Shown here piece by piece: positions 20,150-30,868 of a stretch of 64,000 bases of DNA. The stretch's first letter is position 1. Each line of letters starts with the position of its first letter. Source of the stretch: Excoecaria cochinchinensis (taxonomy: Eukaryota > Streptophyta > Magnoliopsida > Malpighiales > Euphorbiaceae); contig CANTUQ010000051.1 of the NCBI GenBank assembly GCA_947683425.1, forward strand, positions 1,488,001 to 1,552,000. Direction: 5' to 3'. The position numbers were made by a program, and so were the translations under genes. The notes beneath the pieces were generated by a model that was not told where the DNA came from, did not search any database, and worked only from the letters and a program-made list of their open reading frames with translations.

Positions 20150-20930
20150 AGGAACACATTCCAACAGTCTACGTCACGACACAAAAGGCGAATTAATCAT
20201 ATCTCAGTAGCATTAATGATAAGTTGCATTCAAGGAAAGTCTTCTGCAAAATGAGTTGCGACTGTAGTCATATGCCTACAGCCCATTAGCAACAATCATA
20301 TGCTAGCATTTAGATGGCAACAGCCATATGCCATATAGATATATTGCTGTTTACAAAATACCTCAGTGGCAAAAATCATATGCCAGTGATCCGTCGTCTA
20401 CAATCATAGGCTAACACGTGGATGGCAACAATCATGTGCCATACAAATCAACTATAGTCCATAAAACAAACGATCTGTCGATGACAATCATAGGCCTACA
20501 TCTGGATGGCGATAATCATATGCCATGCAGATCAACCGTAGTCCACAAAATGAGCGGTGGCGTCAATCATATGCCTACTACTCAACGACGACAATCACAA
20601 GCCGATGTCCTAAAGGTGACGATCAGATGCAAAACAGACAAATTGTAATCTACAGAGCAAGTCGGGGCGATAATCACGTGCTTACAGCTCATCGGCAACA
20701 ATCATAAGCCGATATCTTGATGGCGATAATCAAATGCCGGATAGATTACCAGTGATTCAACGACGACAATCATATGCTGGACGAATCAAGAACAGTCCTT
20801 TAAAAGACCCGATGGCGATAATCATATGCCAAAGTCCCGGAGGCGACAATCATATGCCTGAAGGATTAACCAAAGTCTTCAGAACGACTTAGTGGCAACA
20901 ATTATAAGCCACAATCCATGATCTTCAGTT
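20150..20930. repeat. Tandem repeats in Tat-B 3' region
   Basis: The core GGCGACAATCATATGCC recurs more than fifteen times at uneven spacing (about 30-50 bases), joined by GATCAAC..TAGTCCA-type linkers. This family is not the one in Tat-A, Tat-C or Tat-M, though the position is the same. Confidence 0.8.
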
Positions 20931-21030
20931 CTCTGTTAACACAGAAAAAGGTAAGGACTACCTCAAGTATGCATTTCTTCCCTCGTCTTTGAATTTTGGC
21001 TTATCTAGACACTAGTGCACTAGTTTCTCC

Positions 21031-21045
21031 AAAATTGGGGGCAAC
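21031..21045 (+). other. Polypurine tract of Tat-B
   Basis: AAAATTGGGGGCAAC directly before TGTAGACACTGGG. Confidence 0.85.
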
Positions 21046-21863
21046 TGTAGACACTGGGTCTCGAGGCAGCCCATATCAGAGTTATCCGATGAAGATATCG
21101 GTACCTATTCCATAGGTAGAAGAGTGAGGTTGTATGCTTCTACCCTTGGATTTCGCAAATTTAAAGGATATTGGTGGCCAAAAATCCCTTTTATACCTCT
21201 TTTATTTCGAAAAAGCCCTTCTGCTCAAGGAAAATTGCATTTTGGTTGACCGACGCCCGTCGATCAACCGGGCGCCCATTCAATGCACTAAACGATGGCC
21301 CCTGGCCATTCCTCGCCCGAGGGACGCCCGCGCCTCGCTCAACCAGGCGCCTGTCGCTCACTCTTAAGGGGAGCTCGTCCCTCCTGCACGACCAGTTGCC
21401 CGTCACTGTGAGGGCAAGGTGTCCGCTTGATCAACAACCGTCCCTTAATCCAAGGACGCCCATCTATTGGAGCCTAGCGACGTTTTGGAGGATAATTACA
21501 AAATTTTTAACATTTATACTCAGAGATTTGATTTGAATTCAAAAAGATTTCATTTTATCTTCTAAAAGATAATTTCAATTCAAAAAGATTTCATTTTATC
21601 TTCTAAAAGATAATTTGAATTCAAAAAAAAAAGATTTGATTCTATCTCCAAGGATAATTTGAATTTTAAAAAAGATTTGATTTTATCTTCTTTATCTTTT
21701 AATCAAACGTTAGCCTATAAATAGCAGGCTGAATATCGAGAATAGGAGTTGGAGAATTTTTAGAAAAAATCAATTTTCAAAAAGCAAAAGTTTTCTTTCC
21801 ATATCAGATTTTTCTTTCGAAACTCTTTGAAAAAGAATTAGGAAGAACTCGAGAAAGTGAAAT
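21046..21863 (+). repeat. 3' LTR of Tat-B, truncated by another LTR
   Basis: It begins TGTAGACACTGGGTCTCG. It holds a GC island with CGACGCCCGTCG words (21250-21470), then short direct repeats (AAAAGATTTCATTTTATCTTC near 21540-21660), and a TATA box at 21716. It ends at 21863, where TGTAGACACCGGG starts a second LTR without a purine tract in front. GAAAT (21859-21863) is the expected target duplication. Confidence 0.75.
21716..21724 (+). promoter_or_regulatory. TATA box in Tat-B LTR
   Basis: TATAAATAG about 670 bases into the LTR. The Tat-C LTR has the same box at a similar depth (44419). Confidence 0.6.
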
Positions 21864-22394
21864 TGTAGACACCGGGTCCCGAGGCAGCCCAGATCAGGGT
21901 TACCAAATGATGAAATTAGATGTCTGTTCATAGGAAAAAAGGTTAGAAGTGATGGTTCTCTTGTCAAAATTTATTTTTTAAAAATCAATCTAAAAAATAT
22001 AAAAATAAATAAAGATGTTGGAAATTATAGTGTTCTAATTAAGATTTCTTTTTTAAAAAAAAAAAATCAGTCGTTTTCGGCCACCGGTGTGATAGGGAAG
22101 GCCTCCCTCGCGCACCAGGCGTGCTCCAACGTCCCTCACACGCACTGGCGCTCGAGCAAGTGTGCGAGCGTTGTTAGCCCGCGCGCCCGTCGCTAGCCCC
22201 TTCTGCCTACCCAGCGCCCACCCAGTGCCCTTGGGCCTTTTTTTTGGCCAAACTATGTTTCTTTTACCATTTTTTTGTAGAATTTAATTTTAAAAATGTC
22301 TTTTCTTTGGACTTTTAAAATTATTTAGTTTTTTTTTGGGTTTTAATGGGAATTAAATTAATTTAATTGCTTCCTAAAAATCTGATTTTTGGGA

Positions 22395-22403
22395 TATAAA
22401 ATA
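22395..22403 (+). promoter_or_regulatory. TATA-like box in Tat-D LTR
   Basis: TATAAAATA about 530 bases into the LTR, followed by an A/G-rich stretch. Confidence 0.4.
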
Positions 22404-22918
22404 GTTTTTGGAGAGAGAAAGGGGAAATTTTTTTAGGAAGGAAAATTTTTTTATTTTCTTCTTCTTCAAGTGAAATTTTTTGAGGTTCCAAGTGGAATTT
22501 TTTTCCTTAAAAAAGATAATTCTTGAGATAAAAAAAAATAATTGTTTGTTCTAGTGAATTTTCTTCCTTTTTTTTAACAATTATTCTTAAGACAAAGAAG
22601 ATAATTCATTGTTTTTGAGATTCAAAATTTTCTTCTATATTGTTTATTTTTCTAATCTTATTTTTACAAATCAAGACAAGAAAATTAATCATTTTCTTTC
22701 ATCAATCAAATCCAATTCTGAGGGTAAATATTCTAGATTCAATTTTGCATTTTAATTTTAATTTTTTTTTTTTGTAATCAATTAGTCATCATGTAAATTT
22801 TTTTAGATCTATTATTTATTTTTTTGTGTCTTATGTGATTTTAGTCATAGATTTAACATTTTTTAACATATTTTTATTTTTCTTTTTATTCTTTTTTATG
22901 TACCTGATTGTTCATTTG

Positions 22919-22963
<45 letters not shown>

Positions 22964-23019
22964 CATTATTATCATTATTGTTGTTGTTGTTGTTATTATT
23001 ATTATTATTATTATTATTT
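22919..23019 (+). repeat. TTA/TTG trinucleotide microsatellite
   Basis: Runs of TTA (or ATT), interrupted by TCA and by six TTG units. The tyrosine-rich open frame over it is an artefact. Confidence 0.95.
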
Positions 23020-24092
23020 ATGTTTTTATATGTGTTGAGTTATTAATATGTTAATTTATTTATTTAATGGTGTCATTTAATTTGTTTATCACTCATAATG
23101 CATTTTATTTGATTTATTTTAATTTTTTTTATTATTTTATCTGTTTAAATGATTTTTTTTTATCTAATTACTAACATCAATTTTATTTGTGTTTTTTTTA
23201 TTTCAAATACTTAGTTTTTATGTGTGAGTATTTTTGATAGCAAATGGGAGTACATGAAAATTTGAAGACACCATTTTGGTTGGATTTGTCATTTTTAGCA
23301 TTTTTATTGTTTTTCATTATTTTGCTTTTATTGATTTTTATTATGTAATTTGTAATAAAATTATTCATTTTATGCGCGCTAAAAAGAAAATCAAAAAAAT
23401 ATTTTTATTGATAAATTAGTATTTTTTTTCTCATAAAATAGGACCAATGTCCTAATTTCAACCAATAAAAACTCACTTTTTAAAAAAGAGTTAATTTTAT
23501 CAATATGGGATCACTCATCCCCATTTTCTTGATAAATACCAAAAATAATTTTTCGATTTTCTAAGTGAACATGAAAGAACTAATGTTCCTATTTTAAATA
23601 AATTTCTCAATTTATTAATGTTATTTAGTTAATTTTACCTGTTTAATTTTTTATTTTTGGGGATTGTATTTTTGTCCCAAACTTTAATACCTTTTTATTT
23701 TAGGGGATTGTATTTTGTCCCAATTTTATCTTTTTTTTTATTATTTTTGTAGTTTGCTTTATTATTTTATCGCTTTCTTTATCATTTTCCTTTGGTACTT
23801 GATTTGCGCTTTAATTTAAATGTATAATCGCGTGAGAAGAGAGATGAAATTTTAAAATAAAAAAACTCATTTATAATTAACCAAGGTATTAATAAGAGTA
23901 AAGTTATGAATCTTTCTCTGGTTCATATCCCGAGGTTAGACGAACTTTCCCAATTTCTTGTAAATTGGGTGGCGACTCCAAAATACCTTAAAGGTGCCTA
24001 AATGATTCATAGAATTAGATAAACTTTCCTAATGTTCTATTAGGTAGGGATTCCAAAATATCTCATGTTATCCAAGATCAAAAGACGCCAAC

Positions 24093-26050
24093 TGTGACGC
24101 GCGCCGAACCCCGTAGGACGCCCCGAAGGCCCGCTCTTAGGGCTTTCGAGAGAGGTTCATGAAAACCTGTAAGGTATTTACAAGTGCGTCTATTTTGGGC
24201 AACAAGGAGGTCTCATGGAGTCGCCACCCAATAAAACAGTGGAAAAGTATACAATGCATGAATGATGCACATACAATGCATGATAGTGAGTTATGAATGA
24301 CATATACAATGCATGATAGTGAGTTATGCAATATTTACAATCACATGCAAGCAAGTAGATCCTTCCAACCTTATTACTCCCACACATGAGGTAATGTGGT
24401 CTCTTTCCTAGGTGGGCTTGATCCATGGGTTAGCGGGGAACCCAATGGACGAGTTTGGTGCTCGGTGGAAAACTGGCATCATAACATCTCTTATCTAATG
24501 CGCATACATATGGATTTTGGCCTTTATGTATTTAAACATTTCAACTAAATTAAGATGGGCCCATCGGGGTATGAAAGCCTTTGATAAAAGCCCATTTAAT
24601 AGGGTTGAATTTTTTCAATATATAATGGCCCACATAGCAAGCATTGTATTAAGGTACATGTCACCTAGGGGAAGTATCTATTGCCATTACATGAGCTTTG
24701 ATCATGGGTGATGATATTTTGGGGTTACCCAAGCATGGTCCCTGCTAACGGGTCTAGCTCATCACGAGCGTAACAACCGATCGGGTCACCATTTGATATA
24801 CTTTGATGGTACGAGGCTTGGGCTGGTGATTATCCTTAACACTTCCCTACATTGAGTGAACGTAGGGTCATGCTTCGGGAACGTACCAGGGTTAAGAATG
24901 GGGACCAAACTAGCATAATTCTAAGACTCTAATGGCATGATATGCAATTTCGAAAAGGGATATAAAAAATTTAAATTGAAACTCAATTATAAATTTTTAA
25001 CCAAGGTACTTTCGAATCGAAGCCTCTTAGATCTCCCCAGTGGAGTCGCCACTTTGACGCGCACCGAACCCCGTAGGATGCCCCGAAGGCCCGCTCTTAG
25101 GGCTTTCGAGAGAGGTTCATGAAAACTTGTAAGGTATTTACAAGTGCGTCTATTTTGGGCAACAAGGAGGTTTCATGGAGTCGCCACCCAATAAAACATT
25201 GGGAAAGTTCATCTTGCCTCAGTAAGCCTAAGACGGCGCATCTTATCCATTTTGGGCAAACCAAAGGGGTCTTGGAGGCATTCACCCCAAGAGAACATTG
25301 GAATGACCCTCTAACCCTATGGAGCCTAGGATTGTAAATTGAGTCTTTTGGTGGGACATAAGAGGTGTCTTGGAGATCCCATTCCAATGAAATATCGAAA
25401 TGGTCCTCTCGCCTCGTTGAGCCCAAAGATCAGAGATGGTTCGAGACTTCTCATTTATTCATACCTTTGTTATTTTACAATTGAGTTTTGAATTTAGAGT
25501 TTCATCCCACTTCTCAGTCATTTTAATGCAATAATTAGAGCGCAAGTTTGATCATTCAAGAAAAGTGATAAATGAAAGGGTAAATAAAATAAAGTACGTG
25601 AAAATAATAATACAACAAAACTAGGGGCGAAATACAACTCCCATTGTAAATAAAATACAACGTCATGCATAAAATGGGGTATTTATTGAGAATGAGGACA
25701 TTGGTCCTCTCATGCATAATTAAATAAAACAATTTTGATGGTGACAATGTATTTGGATGAAAAATTAGGACATTGGTCCCATTTTATTAGGAAAAAACCC
25801 ATTTATTTTATAAAAATACTTTTGTGTGATTTTTTAATTAAGCGTGCATAAAAACTATTTCATTTAACAATTATATAACAAATAAATAAAAAATAAACAA
25901 AGGAAAATTAACATGTACAATAAAATGATCAAACCCCGAAATTTATTAAAAATGATAAAAACATTAAAAACTAATAAAATGACAAAAACTAATTAATTAA
26001 GATTAAAAACTAATAAATAAAACACATAATTATGGCAAGAATTAATCTAA
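24093..26050 (-). mobile_element. Reversed, internally deleted Tat copy with PBS
   Basis: Read from 26050 leftward: the inner part of a Tat LTR ending ...GGTGCGCGTCA near 25056; a primer-binding site (25051-25034); a ~800-base 5' leader; then at about 24237 a second copy of the last ~145 LTR bases, ending CGCGCGTCACA at 24093. The two LTR tails (24093-24237 and 25056-25200) are nearly identical. All of gag, pol and most of the second LTR are deleted. Confidence 0.65.
25034..25051 (-). other. Primer-binding site matching tRNA-Arg 3' end
   Basis: The minus strand reads TGGCGACTCCACTGGGGA a few bases after the LTR end. This is the complement of ...CCCCAGTGGAGTCG plus CCA, which I recall as the 3' end of plant tRNA-Arg(ACG). 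A tRNA-Arg primer is known for Ogre/Tat elements. Confidence 0.65.
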
Positions 26051-26103
26051 AATATTAATATAATTGCAACTTATCAGTACAGGCAGTAGCAAAGCAGAAT
26101 CCC

Positions 26104-27697
26104 TTAAGGTACCAGCAGGAAGCTCCATCTTTACTTGGGAAAATGGGTAGGTGGTTGTTGCTGCTACAAGAATTTGATGTAGAGTACGTTACTCGAAAGA
26201 CTACCAAAGGGCGTGCAGTGGCTGAATTCCTAGCAGAACACCCAATTCAAGGGGACTCATACGAGTTCAACTTTCCAGACGAGGACGTGGCAGCCATAGC
26301 AGTTCAGGGTTGGCAATTGCACTTTGACGGGGCTGTAAATAACAAAGGGGTAGGAGTAGAAGTTATTCTGACAACCCCGGATGATGAGAAACTTCCCTTA
26401 GCAAAGAAACTGAGATTCAGGCCTACCAATAATGAGGCTGAGTATGAAGCATGTGCTTTTGGGTTGGAAGCATTAATAGCCTTGGGAGCCAAGAATGTGG
26501 AAGTATTTGGAGATTCATCCCTAGTGATCAATCAAATTCGAGGTGTCTACTCAGTTCATCTGCATAGATGGGGTATTGTACAAACGACAGGGCGATGGCA
26601 TCCAGTTAAGGTGTCTGGACGAGAAAGAAGGCAAGAGGGTAATGGAAGAAACTCACGCCGGCATATGCGGAGCCCATATAAACGGGTTGACATTGGCTAA
26701 AAAGATCCTGAGACAAGGGTTTTTCTGGCTCACCATGGATACAGATTGCTCGAAGTATGTAAAGCAATGTCAGTTGTGCCAATAGTATGCAGACTTAAGA
26801 CACTTGCCCATTTCAGAACTGTATAGTTTGACGTCGCCTTGGTCATTCGCAGCTTGGGGGATTGACATTATTGGAGAGATACGTCCCACGGCCTCCAATG
26901 GGCATAGATACATCATTGTCGCCATCGACTACTTTACCAAGCTGGTAGAAGCTGAGTCCTTCAAGAAGGTTGATGCTTGGGATATGGCAAAGTTCATCGA
27001 GAAGAACTTGATATGTAGATATGGCCTTCCACACCACGTGGTATCTGACAACGGGGTCCAGTTCATGGCCGAAACGAAGAAGTTACTCCAGAAATATGGT
27101 ATTGAGCATCACAAGTCTTCTCCGTATCATCCCCAAGCCAACAGGGCAGTAGAAGCCACCAATAAGAATGTCAAGAGGATCTTGGCCAAAATGGTTTAGA
27201 GTTACAAAGATTGGGCAGACAAGTTACCTTTTGCACTCTGGGGCTACAGAACGACTATCATAACTTTAACAGGAGCCACTCCATATTCCTTGGTCTATGG
27301 GACGGAAGCAGTATTGCCAGTCGAGGTCGAACTCAAGTCACTAAGAGTGGTTATGGAAACTGAGATTCCTGAATGGGCACAGCAGCGGCTGCAACACTTG
27401 AACATGTTGGACGAGAGTAGGTTGAGAGCCTATTATCATAATCAGATCTATCAGAAGAGGCTTGCTAGATCATTTGGGAAGAAAGTCAAAAAGCACCCAT
27501 TGAAAGAGGGAGACTTAGTATTCAAGCAGATGAGACCAGGTGCGCCAGACATAAGGGGGAAGTTCAGGCCCACGTGGGAAGGTCCGTTCATCCTCAAGAA
27601 GCTACTATCAAAGGGAGCGGCGATCTTGTCAGATAGCGATGGCAACGAATTTAAGGAGCCGATCAATATCGGTAGACTCAAGAGGTTCCATGGCTAA
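26104..27697 (+). pseudogene. Pol remnant of Tat-C: RNase H end, aRNase H, integrase
   Basis: It begins in the gypsy RNase H tail (MGRWLLLLQEFDVEYVTRKT). Next comes an archaeal-type RNase H with the acidic triad in HFDGA, NEAEYEA and GDSSLV. A dual RNase H is a hallmark of Tat-lineage elements. At about 26545 a deletion and frameshift remove the end of this domain and the linker. Integrase follows: a zinc-finger part ending CQLCQ and then TAG (26783); a core with GIDIIGEI, VSDNGVQF and the Glu in AVEATNK; a TAG at 27197; and a C-terminal part open to LKRFHG and TAA at 27697. The key integrase acids remain, but the frame is broken in at least three places. Confidence 0.85.
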
Positions 27698-28190
27698 AGA
27701 CAATAAAATCAAAAGAAGAGAACAAAAGCCCCGCGGGTCGAAAATCGAAAAAAGGTAGCCATGCTAAAATTGGGCGCCTCGTCAGGGTGAAAACCAAAAA
27801 AAGGCATCCTGGTTAAAAATTAGAGGCTTGAGAGAAAATGTCCAATCAAGAAAACCCACGAGAGCTTATTGGTAACAGGAGTTGATGCTATCAAGATTTG
27901 GCTCCTTGAATAAATGTAGTTTTGCATTTTTGAATTAATATTAAACGACGGTCATGTGTATTGAAATCATACTGAGATGTACACAATTTTGCAAAATGAA
28001 ATAAAACTGAATTCATTCATTTATATTATTTTCTAAGTTTTGTTCTAAAAAGAAAACATATTGCTCAAAATGCATACAAATCTGAACTAAGCCCTGCTAC
28101 TACTCTCGTCGACCAAATGTCTAAGTCGACGAGTCCTGTTGTCAACGGCAGGGCTGAGCACCCATCTCTTATATGCGCTAGTAGAAACAA
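27698..28190 (+). other. Tat-C post-pol spacer
   Basis: A/G-rich spacer nearly collinear with Tat-A 11103-11589 (AAAGCCCCGCGGGTCGAAAA, GCCTCGTCAGGGTG). It leads into the tail of the antisense ORF. Confidence 0.5.
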
Positions 28191-28199
28191 TAGATTAAC

Positions 28200-29445
28200 G
28201 ACCAAAAGAGGAAATGACAGTCCTCACTGGTAGTCCAGCCCGGAGTTCATGATAGCGGGAGGCAAAAGTTGCAGATAAGATTTCGCCTCGGAAAGATAGA
28301 GGGACTCTCACCACGTCTTGAGTCATCCCGAGCTGTTGAGCGCATCGGGCCGTGATGTAAAAGGTAGCCTAATGTAGCCCGCATAAGGGAACACATCCTG
28401 AAGAACCATCAACTGTCACAGCAGATAAGGGGAGCCAAGCGCTCATGAAGCTAATGTCCTCGTCTGTTACCTAGCTAAATCTGGTAATGCCCTCGTCAGG
28501 GGTCGCAAATGAGCACAGACGCTGGCAAGGAAGAAAATGCCTCACAGAATACTGACTAATGACCCTGGGAGGTGGTTCTGACAGCAGCTTTAACTTCTCT
28601 TGCAGCTATATCTGAAAAAGGGAATAAGAAGAAAATAAAAGCCAAAGAAAATAAGGTAAAAAGGCAAAGAAAAATAAAAGCCGCTTGAGCGAATTGGGTT
28701 CACTTCAGGCAAAAGTAAGGCATAGGGTTGTGTGAAAATCCGAAAAGGACGCACTTCCCGCTAAGAAAAGCTAGTGTGAAAATTCACAAGGAACGCACTA
28801 CCTTTGAAAACAATGACTTACCTGGAGTAATAAGGGGCTCCCCAAGAAAGTAGTAGAGAACCCAACATGGACAGAATCAAGACCTATGATGGTCTCAGCA
28901 AGGATCAGTGGAAAGGGGGTCAATCCACGTTGGAAATCATCCAGAATCCCAAACAGACGAGAGTCTCCAATTAGCTCCTCTGAAGTCACAATCAGATACT
29001 TCATCAGGCAGAAAAGGAAGATGACACTTACGCGGTATGGAGGAGCATCGGGAAACTCTTCCAGTGCCTCAATCAGTGGTTCTAAGGCAAATGTGGGGCC
29101 CTGAGAAACTAGACGGGCAGCTTCAGAAGGGGAAATTCTTAAAGCCAGTGCTACGTTTCGAGTCTGAACCAGACTGCAGCGGGGAATGCAAAGCAGGGTA
29201 CTGGGTGGATACCAGGTCTCGACAATAGCAGCAAGCTCTTCAGGTAGTGGGCACAATTCCTGGTAGGTGAACCTGAAGACATGAAATCGCGGGTCCCAAA
29301 AACGAGCCACGGCCAAAAGAAGATTATAGTCTACTTTGACCCTTCTTAGGAATCTCAGACCGAAAATTGGAGCCAGAGTAGGGTTTTCCCAAGTTTGATG
29401 ATTATCCAGAATTTGGTGCATCCTGGCAATAGTGGCGGAAGACAT
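28200..29445 (-). CDS. Antisense extra ORF (aORF) of Tat-C
   Basis: Met at 29445, then open for 215 codons to 28798: MSSATIARMHQILDNHQTW, GLRFLRRVKVDYNLLLAVAR, FHVFRFTYQELCPLPEELAA, and SEAARLVSQGPTFALEPLIE. A donor-like CAG/GTAAGT lies near 28822 (minus strand), with an acceptor-like TTTTCAG near 28613. Beyond it ATFYITARCAQQLGMTQDVV and RVPLSFRGEILSATFASRYH are readable to about 28200, so a second exon is likely, though this part has stops in the simplest joining frame. The pattern recalls plant DUF7745-type proteins found in transposons (recalled, not searched). It lies tail to tail with pol and head to head with the sense ORF. Best-preserved copy of this gene here. Confidence 0.6.
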
Positions 29446-29582
29446 TCCTCAAGTCCTATGGTTAGAAGTTTAAGATTGGACAAGGAAATGAGCAAGAAAG
29501 AAGAAAAACCTGAGAAAAAGGATTAGATTTAAGCTTAAAAAGATTAAAAAAAAAGGCACGAAAACCAAGGAAAAAAAGGAGC

Positions 29583-29590
29583 AATTTATG
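29583..29590 (-). promoter_or_regulatory. Weak TATA-like box for Tat-C antisense ORF
   Basis: CATAAATT on the minus strand, about 140 bases before the aORF Met. The spacing matches Tat-A. Confidence 0.3.
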
Positions 29591-29599
29591 GTGAGGAGT

Positions 29600-30075
29600 G
29601 ACCGACGGTGTGCCCGTCCATCGTATTACCGACGGCAAGCCCGTCGCTAAGCTTGCCCGTTTGTCATATAACCGACGGCGAGCCCGTCGGTCATCCTGTT
29701 TAACCAATGGGTAGATCTTTTTCCTGCATGTTGTATGCATGACACGCGCATAAAATAATCTTTGCATATTACATTTGAAATTTTGTAGGCAAATTCAGGC
29801 ATGAAAGTTGAAAAATATTCAGGGAGTGAAAAGAAAAATAAATAAATAAATAAATTTAATGAGGTAATTAATTGCCATTAATTAGAAATTAATTAGGTAA
29901 TTAGACATTAAAATTCGGAATGCAAAGCGACAGACGGGCTGCCCGTCGCTCGCTCTTTAGATGGGCTGCTCGTCAGTCATTAAAATCTATAAATAGTGCG
30001 AGTGACCGATGCCCATCAGTTCTTTTCTTCTTCTTTTTTTCTTCTCCCTCACCAACCGACGCCCTTTCGGTCTTT
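29600..30075. repeat. Divergent spacer with CCGACGG/CCGTCGG palindromes (Tat-C)
   Basis: Words such as ACCGACGGCGAGCCCGTCGGT form near-perfect inverted pairs in two clusters (29600-29700 and 29930-30070), separated by an AT-rich stretch. They flank the start regions of both outward transcription units. Confidence 0.7.
29988..29996 (+). promoter_or_regulatory. TATA box for Tat-C sense ORF
   Basis: TATAAATAG, followed by a conserved leader with GCGCCAAAATGACCCTCACA. The upstream ATG at 30127 opens only a short frame and is not in phase with the main ORF after splicing. Confidence 0.55.
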
Positions 30076-30213
30076 TGGCCTTTTCTCCCTCATTTTTCAC
30101 CCGTTTCGCGCGTCGTTTGCGCCAAAATGACCCTCACACAGTCACGCACACTTAGAAGCACTTTTTACACTTTTTTTAAAATTTATTTTCAGCACAGTCT
30201 CGTCGACATACAG

Positions 30214-30845
30214 GTCAGTTATTCATTTTTTCTACTCTTCTTTCTATTTAATTTCAATATTTTTCATGAGAAATGCATGTTGGTATAATTTAGCATAATA
30301 TAATGTTGATTTCTGCCTTGTTCCTACTCAATTTCTTTGAACTATATGTGGGATATGATGTGAATATGCATAAAAGAAAAAAATCAGAAAATGAAAATGA
30401 AAAGAACAAAATGACTAGAGAGTGAAAGTTATCCATGGAAAACTTGGATTTATTACTGTTGGACTTAGTTTTAGAACCAACCTGAACTGGACAAAACATG
30501 AATAATTTAAAATGTTGCTTGGGGCCTGAGGCCTGTCCTTTTTTTATTTTTGTGCAGGAGATTGGGCACATCCTTGCCGGGATGCTGCCCAAATTTTTGT
30601 AAATTTTTCTGGTTGGACACATCCTTGCCGGGATGCTACCCAAATATTTTTTATGGGGCACGCCTTATCGGGATGCCATCCAAAAATTTTAATATATTTT
30701 GTATAAATGTACCCCTACGAGAACGCTATTGATATTATCGCATTTCGGCCCGAGATGCCACTGAAATTTACAAAGTCATAATCTTTTGCTTAGCCGTTAT
30801 TTATCGCAGTGATGCCAAACTAATTTCTTACTTTTTTCTTTTTAG
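30214..30845 (+). other. Putative leader intron of Tat-C sense ORF with internal repeats
   Basis: CAG/GTCAGT at 30214 to TTTTTAG ending 30845, just before ATGCCTCTTAGA. It includes ~50-base repeats around 30560-30690 (GGGCACATCCTTGCCGGGATG type), as does the Tat-A intron. Splicing would bring the ATG close to the cap. Confidence 0.5.
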
Positions 30846-30846
30846 G

Positions 30847-30868
30847 ATGCCTCTTAGACATCAGGTTC
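30847..30868 (+). pseudogene. First codons of Tat-C sense ORF, cut off by E2
   Basis: ATGCCTCTTAGACATCAGGTTC codes for MPLRHQV. The frame resumes at 40678 after E2 and the second copy of its target duplication GGTTC. Confidence 0.75.
30864..30868. other. E2 target-site duplication, left copy
   Basis: GGTTC, repeated at 40673-40677 directly after the E2 3' LTR. Confidence 0.9.

Larger units (their letters stand above)
17951..21863 (+). mobile_element. Tat-B: Tat-type element remnant (3' part)
   Basis: Directly after the Tat-A LTR the sequence resumes in the leader-intron end of another sense ORF. It then runs through that ORF, a tandem repeat block, a purine tract and an LTR that is cut at 21863 by a further Tat LTR. 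The layout suggests that Tat-A inserted in the Tat-B leader intron. Confidence 0.65.
21864..24092 (+). repeat. Tat-type LTR (Tat-D), interrupted near its 3' end
   Basis: It begins TGTAGACACCGGGTCCCGAG without a preceding purine tract, so this is an outer edge. It contains a GC-rich island (about 22080-22240), a TATA-like TATAAAATA at 22395, a long T-rich stretch and the conserved LTR tail words (AACCAAGGTATTAATA, GGGTGGCGACTCC). It breaks at 24092, where a reversed Tat copy begins. Confidence 0.65.

Noticed and set aside
22826..23038. Tyrosine-rich open frame
   Set aside because: Produced entirely by a TTA/TTG microsatellite and T-rich flanks.
30127..30213. ATG in the sORF leader (MTLTQSRTL...) as the true start
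   Set aside because: After the predicted splice the frame meets a stop at once, and in Tat-A the matching frame ends early. The ATG at the exon 2 start (13955 / 30847) is preferred.
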